From Rufibacter latericius (lineage in GTDB: Bacteria; Bacteroidota; Bacteroidia; Cytophagales; Hymenobacteraceae), in NCBI RefSeq assembly GCF_003721515.1, contig NZ_RJJD01000005.1, positions 310,001 to 374,000 of the forward strand: 64,000 nucleotides of DNA. Direction: 5' to 3'. Below are positions 7,942 through 16,824 of this stretch, one piece after another. The notes below the pieces were generated by a model. The model was not told where the DNA came from. It did not search any database and saw only the letters and a list, made by a program, of their open reading frames with translations. Numbering within the stretch: position 1 is the first letter of the stretch; each line of letters begins with the position of its first letter. The position numbers and the translations under genes were made by a program.

Positions 7942-9390
7942 TCACGGGAAAATACCCAGTGACTGGTAGCTCACGCCTATCTTCTCAATGGCGGCGTAGA
8001 AACCGGCGGTGCGCAGATCAGTGATGCCTTTGATTTGGTGGGTTACTTCGCGCATTTCCTGGTACGCTGTGATCATGGTGTCTTCTAGGCCCGAGTACAC
8101 CAAATCTTTTTCATCGGCCCCGTGGATGATCAGCAGCTTTTCCTCGGCGGTGAGGCTTTTTCCGGTTGTTTTCTCAATAGTGTTCACCAAACGCTTGAGG
8201 CTGGCTTCCTCGGCTCGTTTGCCCATCCGCCCGAACCGTACGTTGGAGAGGTTCTTGAGCCACTCAAAGTAGGAGACGGTTACCCCGCCGGCATTCAGGT
8301 ATAAATCTGGGAGAATGACCACGCCGCGGGCATGCAGAATGCGTTCGGCTTCCTGAGTGATAGGTCCATTGGCTCCTTCGGCAATGATCTTGGCCTTGAT
8401 GTGCTCGGCGTTGCTGTGGTGAATCTGGTTTTCCAGGGCAGCTGGCAACAGCACATCGCAGTCATACTCCAGCATTTCCACGGAGTTGGCGATGAACGTG
8501 CCGCCGGGGTGCCCCTCAAAGCTGGCGTTCTGCTTGCGGTAATAGAAGATACTGTCTATGTCTAATCCGTCTGGGTTGTAGATTCCGCCTTCGCGCTCGG
8601 CCACGCCAATGATGATGGCCCCTTCTTCCTGCAGGAACTTACCGGCATGGTACCCCACGTTTCCTATCCCCTGGATGATGATTCTCTTTCCGGCCAATCC
8701 GCTGGAAAGCCCCAGTGGTTTCAGAACGGCCTCGTCATGCAACGCTTCCCGCAAACCGAAGAAGATTCCCAACCCGGTGGCTTCGTTCCGGCCCCGGATA
8801 CCTCCCTGACCTACCGGTTTCCCGGTCACGCAGCCCAAGGCGTTGGTTTCCCCGAATTTGAACGCATGGTAGGTATCAGCGATCCAGGCCATCTCGCGGC
8901 CGCTGGTTCCGTAGTCTGGCGCGGGCACGTCTACGGCCGGCCCAATGAGGTTTTTCTTGATGAGTTCAGAGGCAAAACGACGGGTAACCCGCTCCAGGGT
9001 CTCCACCGATGACGTTCTGGGATTGATTTTCACGCCTCCCTTCGCTCCCCCGAAAGGCACGTCTACCACGGCGCATTTGAAGGTCATGAGGGTAGCCAGG
9101 GCTACAACCTCGTCTTCGTCTACGTGCATGCTGTACCGTATTCCGCCTTTGGTAGGCAATTTATGCTGGCTGTGCTGCGCCCTGATTCCTTCTATTACCT
9201 GGATCTTGCCGTCCACCTCTACCGGGAAATTGACTTTGTACACGCTGTTGCAGATTTTGATCTGCGCCAGGATACCAGGGTGCAGTTTAGAATGTTGGGC
9301 CGCCTGGTCAAAGTAGTAATGGACGCTGTCCAGAAATTCTCTGCCCGGTGACACTGCGGGGCTCATAATGGATGACACGGATTGACTCAT
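7942..9390 (-). CDS. gdhA: Glu/Leu/Phe/Val family dehydrogenase, probably glutamate dehydrogenase
   Basis: Interconverts glutamate and 2-oxoglutarate plus ammonia. The 482-residue protein has the substrate domain with LPTKGGIRY near residue 80 and the catalytic-lysine segment DVPFGGAKGGV near 110, then a Rossmann domain from about 210 with IIQGIGNVGYHAG. The NAD-type GxGNVG fingerprint suggests NAD or dual specificity. The length is slightly greater than that of typical 420-450-residue enzymes, with an extra N-terminal 20 residues; later in-frame ATGs (for example MSPAVS, residue 9) are possible starts. It is a single-gene unit. Confidence 0.9.
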   Translation of the reverse strand: MSQSVSSIMSPAVSPGREFLDSVHYYFDQAAQHSKLHPGILAQIKICNSVYKVNFPVEVDGKIQVIEGIRAQHSQHKLPTKGGIRYSMHVDEDEVVALATLMTFKCAVVDVPFGGAKGGVKINPRTSSVETLERVTRRFASELIKKNLIGPAVDVPAPDYGTSGREMAWIADTYHAFKFGETNALGCVTGKPVGQGGIRGRNEATGLGIFFGLREALHDEAVLKPLGLSSGLAGKRIIIQGIGNVGYHAGKFLQEEGAIIIGVAEREGGIYNPDGLDIDSIFYYRKQNASFEGHPGGTFIANSVEMLEYDCDVLLPAALENQIHHSNAEHIKAKIIAEGANGPITQEAERILHARGVVILPDLYLNAGGVTVSYFEWLKNLSNVRFGRMGKRAEEASLKRLVNTIEKTTGKSLTAEEKLLIIHGADEKDLVYSGLEDTMITAYQEMREVTHQIKGITDLRTAGFYAAIEKIGVSYQSLGIFP

Positions 9391-9453
9391 AGTTTCTGCA
9401 ATTGGTGGTGTAAGTAAAACGTACTATGGCGGGTCCACGTTGCTTTCCTCCTG

Positions 9454-9475
9454 AAATGTTCCACGAAGAACATTT
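9454..9475. promoter_or_regulatory. Inverted repeat in the gdh/peptidase divergent region
   Basis: AAATGTTC and GAACATTT are separated by six bases, 64 bp upstream of the gdh start. It matches the parS consensus at only 12 of 16 positions, so an operator for a dimeric regulator is more likely than a ParB site. Confidence 0.35.
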
Positions 9476-9618
9476 TCAACCCGGTGTTTTTCACTTGGTT
9501 TACCCAAAACAGGCCGAAAACCGTTTTTTCCTTTGCTGCCCGCCTGCCACCATTGGTTTCTGCAGAATAATCCGGAAATTACAAGTCTGATTATACAAAC
9601 AAAGCCATTTCCCCTTTT

Positions 9619-10995
9619 ATGTTTTATCCAATTTCCTCGTTTGCCCGTGTCAGTGCGGCAGCCCTGGGCTTGCTTCTCTTACCAAACCTTACCTGGGCCC
9701 AAAGCATTGTCAAAGTAGACCCCGTAATCAAAACCATGACCGAGCAGGTGTCTGCCCAGGAACTGGAACGATTGGTGCGCGGCCTGGTAAGCTTTGAGAC
9801 CCGCCACTCCCTCAGCACCGTCAAAGACAAAAAGAAAGGCATAGGCGCCGCCCGCAACTGGGCCGAGGCCGAGCTGCAGAAAGCTGCTGCCACCTCTGGG
9901 GGTCGCATGATCGTGACCCAGGACAAATACATCGTAAAAGCCGATGGCCGCCGCATCCCGCAGGACACTGAGTTCGCCAACGTCATGGCCACCCTAAAAG
10001 GCACCGATCCGACTGATGACCGCGTGTTCATCGTGAGCGGCCACATTGATACCCGCAACACCGACGTGATGGACGCCAAAGGCAAAGCCCCTGGCGCCAA
10101 TGACGATGGCTCAGGAACTGCTGCCGTGATTGAACTGGCTCGTGTTATGGCCAAACAACAGTTTCCGGCCACCATCATCTTTGTCTGCGTGCAGGGCGAG
10201 GAACAAGGTCTCTACGGAGCCAAACACTTAGCCGAGCGCGCCAAGAAAGAGAACTGGAACCTGGTAGCCATGCTCAACAATGACATGATTGGCAACTCCT
10301 TCTCAGACGAAACCAACCTGAAAGACAATACCCGCGTGCGGATTTTCTCCGAGGGCGTACCCGCGTTTGAAACCCCCGAGATGACAGCCCTGCGCAAAAG
10401 CATCGGTGGCGAGAACGACAGCCGCAGCCGCCAGTTGGCCCGCTACATGAAAGAAATCACGGCACGCTACATTCCCCAACTGGAAGTAGTCCTCAATTAC
10501 CGCACTGATCGTTTCCTGCGTGGGGGCGACCATACTCCCTTCAGCCAGGCTGGTTTCACCGCTATCCGGGTGTGCGAGATGAACGAGAACTACCGCTACC
10601 AGCACCAGGATGTTCGTACCGAGAACGGCATCAACTACGGCGACTTCCCAGAACACGTAGACTTTGAATACGTGCGCAAGAACACGGCCATGAACCTGGC
10701 TACCCTGTCTAACCTAGCCCTGGCCCCTGCCTCTCCTGAGGAAGTAGGCGTAGTCACCAGCAACCTCACCAACCAGACCGAACTGCGCTGGAAGGCTCCA
10801 TCTAAGGGTGAAAGACCAGCCGGTTACTACATTCTCATGCGTGATACGTCAATGCCTATGTGGGAAAAGAAAATCTACGTGGAAGGCACCACCACTACCC
10901 TGCCCTACTCCAAAGACAACTACTTCTTTGCCGTGCAAGCCGTAGACGCTGAGGGCCACGAGAGCCTACCGGTGATGCCTAAGCCGTTGCGGTAA
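9619..10995 (+). CDS. Secreted M28 family zinc aminopeptidase with C-terminal fibronectin-like domain
   Basis: A 458-residue exported peptidase. A signal peptide (about 1-27, ending LTWAQS) is followed by the M28 domain with all five zinc ligands in order: SGHIDTR, GANDDGSG, QGEEQG, NNDMIG and GGDHTPF, the last His being near residue 303. Residues about 370-458 form a fibronectin type III-like domain (TELRWKAPSKGERPAGYYI). It probably trims peptides in the periplasm or outside the cell to feed nitrogen metabolism. No type IX sorting domain is present at the C-terminus. The promoter lies in the divergent gap shared with gdh. Confidence 0.9.
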   Translation: MFYPISSFARVSAAALGLLLLPNLTWAQSIVKVDPVIKTMTEQVSAQELERLVRGLVSFETRHSLSTVKDKKKGIGAARNWAEAELQKAAATSGGRMIVTQDKYIVKADGRRIPQDTEFANVMATLKGTDPTDDRVFIVSGHIDTRNTDVMDAKGKAPGANDDGSGTAAVIELARVMAKQQFPATIIFVCVQGEEQGLYGAKHLAERAKKENWNLVAMLNNDMIGNSFSDETNLKDNTRVRIFSEGVPAFETPEMTALRKSIGGENDSRSRQLARYMKEITARYIPQLEVVLNYRTDRFLRGGDHTPFSQAGFTAIRVCEMNENYRYQHQDVRTENGINYGDFPEHVDFEYVRKNTAMNLATLSNLALAPASPEEVGVVTSNLTNQTELRWKAPSKGERPAGYYILMRDTSMPMWEKKIYVEGTTTTLPYSKDNYFFAVQAVDAEGHESLPVMPKPLR

Positions 10996-11028
10996 GCGCG
11001 TTTTAGACTCATTTTCCAATAACTGATT

Positions 11029-11073
11029 AAAAAAGCGGACCATTTACCTTTGGAGGAAATGGTCCGCTTTTTT
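11029..11073. terminator. Strong bidirectional terminator after the M28 peptidase
   Basis: Perfect 17-bp arms starting with six As and ending with six Ts, loop of 11 bases (11046-11056). It closes the M28 transcript 34 bases after the stop and marks the boundary between normal-GC DNA and the low-GC island. Confidence 0.9.
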
Positions 11074-11256
11074 AATCCTTTTTACGTAAATCTATATAGA
11101 AGTTCTTAGATGTTCACCGCCCATATAGGACCATTCAACGGTGAAAAAAACACTTCCTTCTAAAACTTCTACTATCAAATGTTTTTTTGTCAAACCTTAC
11201 CTGTAATTAACTAATGATTTGATTCCATCGTAAGAAATTGCTCTAACCACATTTCT

Positions 11257-12234
11257 ATGAAAAGGCTTTTACCCAAGAGGTTCTCTTTTATACTAGGTCT
11301 ATTGATAATAGCTTGTTTTTGCCAACAGAGTTGTACTTCTACAGATGAAGTTTCACCTCCAAAACTAAAGGAAGCTTATAAAACGGAAAGTGTCATAATT
11401 GTTGTGATTGATGGACCCCGTTTTACAGAGACCCTTGGGGATAGTAATCATACTTATGCTCCTTTTCTTACTAAACAATTCCTTACAGAAGGCGGAATTG
11501 CCCTGACTAACTTCTACAATGACGGGGTTACCTTTACTAACCCAGGACATGGCACTATTACCACAGGTTACCGTCAAAACGTTGAAAATTCTGGGAAAGA
11601 GCTTCCAAAGAACCCCTCCTTTTTTCAAGCATGGCGGCAACAAACTAAAAGCCCGGCTAACAGTGCCTGGATAATTGCCAGTAAGGGTAAATTGGAAATA
11701 CTTGCTAACTCTAGTGATAGTGCATGGCATAACCAGTACATGCCAAGTACTAATTGTGGCACAAATTCTGGTTCAGGCTACCGGAGTGATCTCACTACTT
11801 TTGAGGTTGCCATGAAAGTACTGCAAACAGACCACCCTAAATTAATGCTAATCAACTTCAAGGATCCGGATGTAGGTGGTCATACAAACAACTGGTCTGG
11901 ATACTTACAGGGAATTAAAAGGGCAGATAGCTTGGTGGCAGAATTATGGACTTATCTCAATAAAGATAAAGCTTATAAAGACAAAGTTACCTTATTGGTC
12001 ACCAATGATCATGGTCGTCACTTAGATGGTATGGCAGATGGTTTTGTATCACATGGTGATGGGTGCGAAGGTTGCCGGCATATTACGCTCTTCGCTGCAG
12101 GACCAGACTTCAAAAAGAACGCTACTATAGATACATATTACAGGCAAAGGGACATTGCCGCTACTGTAGCAGAACTAATGCGCATAGAAATGGTAACTGA
12201 AGGTGAAATGATGAAAGAACTTTTTAGGAAATAG
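11257..12234 (+). CDS. Alkaline phosphatase superfamily lipoprotein (phosphodiesterase/phosphatase-like)
   Basis: A 325-residue lipoprotein with lipobox QQSC (Cys26). The fold is that of type I phosphodiesterases, sulfatases and PafA-like phosphatases. Metal and nucleophile residues are in order: Asp52 (VVIDG), Thr94 in TNPGH (T-x-P-x-H nucleophile motif), DPDVGGH, TNDHG and a final SHGDG histidine. It is therefore probably active on phosphate esters or diesters at the cell surface or in the periplasm; the substrate is unknown. Base composition (about 40% GC) is clearly below that of the flanking genes, suggesting recent transfer. It converges on a CotH-kinase lipoprotein gene of similar composition. 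Confidence 0.82.
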   Translation: MKRLLPKRFSFILGLLIIACFCQQSCTSTDEVSPPKLKEAYKTESVIIVVIDGPRFTETLGDSNHTYAPFLTKQFLTEGGIALTNFYNDGVTFTNPGHGTITTGYRQNVENSGKELPKNPSFFQAWRQQTKSPANSAWIIASKGKLEILANSSDSAWHNQYMPSTNCGTNSGSGYRSDLTTFEVAMKVLQTDHPKLMLINFKDPDVGGHTNNWSGYLQGIKRADSLVAELWTYLNKDKAYKDKVTLLVTNDHGRHLDGMADGFVSHGDGCEGCRHITLFAAGPDFKKNATIDTYYRQRDIAATVAELMRIEMVTEGEMMKELFRK

Positions 12235-12536
12235 TGAAAGTTATTTCTATAGGTTAAATCATTCTTCCATATTCTATTTAATCTATTATAAAGAAACTTA
12301 ACCTACCAAGTAAAGGAAAAAGGGTAGGCCAGCGACTAATTTTGAGATTTCACCCATTCTCTAATTATTGCATGTACCTTCCGCAAGGCAGTGGTAACTG
12401 GGTGCTGGGTGTTGCATTTTGGGAACAAAGTTGTTATTATGAATGCCCCTTGCCAGAAACCGAAGTATTCTGACAAGGGGCATTGTAATTATGTTGACAT
12501 CTCTGAGCAGTTTACATCAACATAAATAAGATCAGT
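12235..12536. other. 302-bp convergent intergenic region
   Basis: AT-rich spacer between two convergent low-GC genes. Apart from the hairpin at 12442-12484 nothing was recognised. Confidence 0.6.
12442..12484. terminator. Hairpin between the two island genes
   Basis: AATGCCCCTTG (12442-12452) pairs perfectly with CAAGGGGCATT (12474-12484), and a second inner stem CAGAA/TTCTG lies inside. It can stop transcripts from both convergent genes. Confidence 0.75.
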
Positions 12537-14348
12537 TTACATTCTGTTGATTTCAGAATCTAGCCAATTTATTCGTCTCTGAAGCCAGCTTTTCAGGTAT
12601 TGTACTTCATTTTCATACGAACCTGTAACAACTGCATTTGGCCAAGTATAATTATCTAAAAGATCCCATTTTTCAAAGTTCTCTTTTTGTGAATATTTCA
12701 GTTTGCCAGCAGTGCTGTTAATATAAGTAAAAATAGTGTTTACTTCTTCCCGCTTTAACTCGCTCCAGCGGTCTTTTACTTTTTTTCTGAAAGCAGGATC
12801 TTCAAACAAACGGTTCATCCAAATTGAATTTTTAATCCACCAACCTTCAGGCTTATCGTTGTTATCATAAGTCACGTTTCCCATAGCTATATCAAAGTCC
12901 CAAACTGGTCCTAAGAATAACTTCTTGTTCCGCTCTTTATATAAAAAAACACTTGAGTAAAAGGCTGCATCCCTATTTTTTAGTAATTCATTGACTAAGT
13001 ACCAGTTAATAAAACTTTCTACATCAATATAGTTTGCGTAACCAGTTACAGGATCCGTGAACGTGGCAGAAAAAATAGCCTTCTCAGTATTTCCGATGTA
13101 ATCTTTTATATAGTTGAGCTGTTGAGGCACAATATCTTCAGGGGATTTAATCGTAATTGGAACATTCCGGGATGATCTAAACCAGAAAGTTTCATCAAGT
13201 CTTTCATCTACCTCTAATAGATATCCCCCAGAAATTGCCTCTTCAGAGACATCACCTGATTTCATCTCAGTGATATTGACTCTGTCTTTAGATACTTTAA
13301 CTGTTTCAGTCAACAAATAATTACCCAAATACTCTCCATTTAAAATTACCTCTACAAATTGGGCTTTGGGAGTATAAGCTAAACCAAACCTTTTGCTGAG
13401 TTCAAAAGCAACAGCGTTCCTCATTAAAGATTTATCTGCGTAATTGGCTAGTAGGGCCCATTCTTTATCAGCAGGCATTCCTAATAGAGAAGCTTTTTCC
13501 TTCAACTTTATCTTGAAGGGCTTTTTAGGCATATTCCAAGTACTGTTGCCTCTACCTTTAATCTGGATGTCTCCTTTAAAAGAGGCACCAACTCCTGACA
13601 ATTTCATTTGCCCTGAAACGTAGTTCTCTTTATTTAAGATAGGAGCCCTATTTTCAGTATCTATGTACACTAAAGGTAGACCAGTGAATACATGAAGTTC
13701 AACCGTATAGTTTTTAATGGTCCCGTCTTCAGCTTCAATTGCGTACTGTACTCCATGGGTAAAATTGTTAGGTGTCACACCACTCAACTGCAAGGCGTCT
13801 ACTACTTTCACTACTTTACCATTTGTAGTAAAAGTTGCCACCATTGATTCAACTGAGCTTGTATAAGGTATAATTCCTATGATCTTATCATCAATGATTT
13901 GACAAACCACATCCTCTAGTAACTGTGTAGTATTGTTTTTTACTTCAAACTTAAATGAAGTAAAAGTTGCGTTAGAGCTTCCGCTCTCTTGTTTTACTAC
14001 TACACGATAAACTCTTGTACTACCGTCTTCTGCTTCAACCGTATACTCTAATGGTTGGGAAAAATCATTGATCGTAACGCCACTTTCCTGCACCACATCT
14101 TTGATCCGCACAACGTGCCCAGTTGTAGAGAAAGTGGCAACCATATTGGTAAGTTTTGTTCCATAAGGCACAACTGCTTCAATTAGCTGATCTTGGATCT
14201 TAAAATCTATGATTTCTTTTAATGAATGTGCATTCTGTTCGTTGAAGGCCTGGAACTTAATGATCTCGTTAAAAGAATTTTCTTGGTCTTGTTGACAACT
14301 ACTAATAAGGAAGAAAATGTAAACAAAGAATAATAATTGTTTTTTCAT
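12537..14348 (-). CDS. CotH-kinase lipoprotein with two DUF5018-like repeats
   Basis: A 603-residue lipoprotein (lipobox LISSC, Cys18). Two tandem beta domains of about 95 residues (roughly 30-125 and 130-225) resemble DUF5018, each with the pattern ATF..G..V.V.D..Q.SGVT..(D/N)F and ending in AEDGS/T. Residues 230-600 are a CotH kinase domain: GRGNSTWNMPKKPFKIKL, LLANYADKSLMRN and the metal-binding PVWDFDIAMGN (Asp484 and Asp486). CotH of Bacillus spores is an atypical protein kinase; most bacterial surface homologues are uncharacterised. GC content is about 37%, far below the neighbours, and the upstream 400 bp is even more AT-rich. The pairing with a phosphatase-superfamily lipoprotein may be functional, but that is inference. 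Confidence 0.88.
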   Translation of the reverse strand: MKKQLLFFVYIFFLISSCQQDQENSFNEIIKFQAFNEQNAHSLKEIIDFKIQDQLIEAVVPYGTKLTNMVATFSTTGHVVRIKDVVQESGVTINDFSQPLEYTVEAEDGSTRVYRVVVKQESGSSNATFTSFKFEVKNNTTQLLEDVVCQIIDDKIIGIIPYTSSVESMVATFTTNGKVVKVVDALQLSGVTPNNFTHGVQYAIEAEDGTIKNYTVELHVFTGLPLVYIDTENRAPILNKENYVSGQMKLSGVGASFKGDIQIKGRGNSTWNMPKKPFKIKLKEKASLLGMPADKEWALLANYADKSLMRNAVAFELSKRFGLAYTPKAQFVEVILNGEYLGNYLLTETVKVSKDRVNITEMKSGDVSEEAISGGYLLEVDERLDETFWFRSSRNVPITIKSPEDIVPQQLNYIKDYIGNTEKAIFSATFTDPVTGYANYIDVESFINWYLVNELLKNRDAAFYSSVFLYKERNKKLFLGPVWDFDIAMGNVTYDNNDKPEGWWIKNSIWMNRLFEDPAFRKKVKDRWSELKREEVNTIFTYINSTAGKLKYSQKENFEKWDLLDNYTWPNAVVTGSYENEVQYLKSWLQRRINWLDSEINRM

Positions 14349-15141
14349 TAATATAAACGTATGGATATAAGGGACTTTAATCTGGATATATAGGATTAAT
14401 TACAAAAATAAAAATAATTTTCAACTTTGGTATATAATACTATAATTCTAATTTTAATTAAAAAAAAAAATTAAATTAATAAGGTATTTACCTTCTTTTA
14501 AATTTTACGTCATAAAATTTTTATGATGCTTTTTCACTCACATAGACAGGACTTTTGATAAACATCTTTCTATAGATGTTACCATTTTATTAAAATAGAC
14601 CTAACTAACAGAAATAGCATTATGATATCCTGAGAGAAACATTTAATAAAACTAGGTTTAACTATATAACTTTAGAATGGTTCTTACCATTTAGCGATTG
14701 AGTTAAATACAATTCTATTAAACAGCAAAGTTTATTTATGAAATCAATAGATAGCCTTTAATGGCGGTAGTCAGGGCATCGGTTATCGCCATTAGCTACA
14801 ACAGTCTGCTTTTAGTCGGCCCTAGAAGGCGAATGCTGACCTTTAGTTGCCCATGGACTGACCAGTACATTGACTTATTCAGGTTCAAACAGGTGTGACG
14901 GCTTTAGACATTTAGGCTTTACTCATCTGGTTTTAAAATTAAAACTCAACATTGGTTTAACCTGCACTTCTAGGCTCTTTCCGTCTAGCTTAGCCTCAAG
15001 ATCATCCAACACAGTTGACTAACAGCTTCACTAAATTTAAAAGTCTGATATTAGTAATGACAAAACTCTGAATTAGTGTCATTGGTAACTTTCATAATTT
15101 TTAAAAACGAGTATAAATTAACTTCCATATTCATTTGAGAA
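14349..15141. other. 793-bp AT-rich region without genes
   Basis: The first 400 bp is extremely AT-rich, with an A/T-only run around 14452-14480. The rest is nearer average. No open frame of note; a short leftward stretch around 14800-14880 can be read as SMYWSVHGQLKVSIRLL but has stops and no recognisable family. It must hold the promoters of the CotH gene and possibly of the HTTM gene. Confidence 0.6.
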
Positions 15142-16515
15142 ATGTCTCCCATGCTCTCCACCACCAACACGGCATCAGCCCTGAAACCTTCGCTTCTGAC
15201 GTGGCTCCGGCAACCGGTAGACAATGCGCCGCTGGTGGTTTTCCGGTGGATGTTTGGGCTGCTCCTGTTCCTGGAAACCGCGGGTGCTATTGCCACGGGC
15301 TGGGTAAAGAAGAACATGATAGAACCTACCGTTCTGTTTCCCTTCATCGGGTTTGAATGGGTAAGGCCGCTGCCGGGCAACGGGATGTACTTCTACTACG
15401 GCACCATGGCGGTGTTGGGCCTTCTGGTGATGGTGGGGCTTTATTATCGGGCTAGCATGGCGGCTTTCACCCTGCTGTGGTGGGGCGCGTACCTCATGCA
15501 GAAATCCAGCTACAACAACCATTACTACCTGCTGCTGGTACTCTGTTTCCTGATGCTGCTGGTGCCTGCCCACGCATACGCCTCCCTGGATGCCCGGCGG
15601 AACCCAGCGTTACGGTCGCTTTCCTGCCCGCGCTGGTGCCTCACCATCTTCGTGGTTCAGATGGGGATTGTCTACACCTACGCGGCCATTGCCAAGATCA
15701 ACGTAGATTGGCTGGCCGGCACTCCAATCCGGACGTGGTTTGCGAATAAAAGCCACTACTGGCTTATCGGTGGATTGCTGCAGCAAGCCTGGTTTCAGAA
15801 AATAGTGGTGTACGGCGGCATCTTCTTCGACCTCTTGATTGTGCCCTTGCTGCTCTGGCGCTACACCCGTCCTCTGGCTTTTCTGATGGCCATCTTCTTC
15901 CACGGGTTCAACTCAGCGGTGTTTCACATCGGTATTTTCCCGTATCTGGCCCTGGCCTTGTGCGTCTTCTTTTTCCCGCCCGAGACCATCAGAAGGAAGT
16001 TCCTGCGCCGTAAACCAGTTTTTGATTCGGCGCAGCCTCTCTCCCAGACAATGGGGTTGGCAGAACGTAGCCTTCTTTTGCTTTTGGCCGTGCACCTCCT
16101 TCTGCAGGTAGCCTTGCCCATGCGGCAGTGGTGGTTCCCCGGCAATACCAACTGGAGCGAGGAAGGACACCGGATGTCCTGGCACATGATGCTTCGGTTT
16201 AAAACGGGGTTCGCGCGTTTCAAGGTAGTGGCAGACGGTAAGGTGTTCTGGGAGAATCCAGAGGCGCATCTTACTTCAAAGCAAACCCGTACCGTGGCTA
16301 CCCGCCCTGATCTTCTATGGCAGTATAGCCAGTTTTTAGCCCGTAAATACCAAAAGCTGGGGTACCGTCAGGTAGAGGTGTTTGCGCATACCAACGTCAG
16401 CCTCAACAACCGGCCGGCTCAGTTGCTGGTAGACTCCACCGTGAACCTAGCGGCAGTCCCGTGGCAGCCCCACACACCTTCGCCCTGGGTTGTACCGTTA
16501 CAGGAGAAAAAGTAA
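15142..16515 (+). CDS. HTTM-domain membrane protein, vitamin K-dependent gamma-carboxylase-like
   Basis: A 457-residue protein with eight or so membrane helices within residues 28-325 and a soluble C-terminal tail of about 130 residues. The N-terminal pattern PLVVFRWMFGLLLFLE, the MQKSSYNNHYYL segment near residue 118 and the long hydrophobic run match the HTTM family, which contains vitamin K gamma-glutamyl carboxylase. Bacterial members are widespread and poorly understood; carboxylation of glutamates is only one possibility. GC content returns to normal here, so the gene is not part of the low-GC island. It stands alone. Confidence 0.82.
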   Translation: MSPMLSTTNTASALKPSLLTWLRQPVDNAPLVVFRWMFGLLLFLETAGAIATGWVKKNMIEPTVLFPFIGFEWVRPLPGNGMYFYYGTMAVLGLLVMVGLYYRASMAAFTLLWWGAYLMQKSSYNNHYYLLLVLCFLMLLVPAHAYASLDARRNPALRSLSCPRWCLTIFVVQMGIVYTYAAIAKINVDWLAGTPIRTWFANKSHYWLIGGLLQQAWFQKIVVYGGIFFDLLIVPLLLWRYTRPLAFLMAIFFHGFNSAVFHIGIFPYLALALCVFFFPPETIRRKFLRRKPVFDSAQPLSQTMGLAERSLLLLLAVHLLLQVALPMRQWWFPGNTNWSEEGHRMSWHMMLRFKTGFARFKVVADGKVFWENPEAHLTSKQTRTVATRPDLLWQYSQFLARKYQKLGYRQVEVFAHTNVSLNNRPAQLLVDSTVNLAAVPWQPHTPSPWVVPLQEKK

Positions 16516-16824
16516 TACTCCTATTTTATTGCTTTAAACAATCAACGCTCTGCCGAGTTCTATAAAACATAGGTGACATCGGCCGGATGGCCCTTCGTTC
16601 CTGCTTCTTTTTGAAGGCAGCAACTCTTCTGTTTCTTTTCAGGTATTTATACTAACCTTTTCTTTGAACAAGTAGTAAGTGCACCTAATCGGCTTGACGA
16701 ATGGCTTTTAGGGTTCTTCATTGACGCTTCTTCACTGACCAGAAATGCCCCTCACTTCTGCCTGAAGAAAACAGAGCAAAACTCCTGGCCTTGTAGCTAC
16801 GCTTCTATTTCTAGTGTTATTCAT
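16516..16824. other. 309-bp intergenic region
   Basis: No gene, repeat or clear terminator seen. It presumably contains the promoter of the patatin-like gene. Confidence 0.5.

Noticed and set aside
14800-14880. Leftward stretch readable as a transposase fragment
   Set aside because: Short, has stops, and no transposase motif is recognisable.
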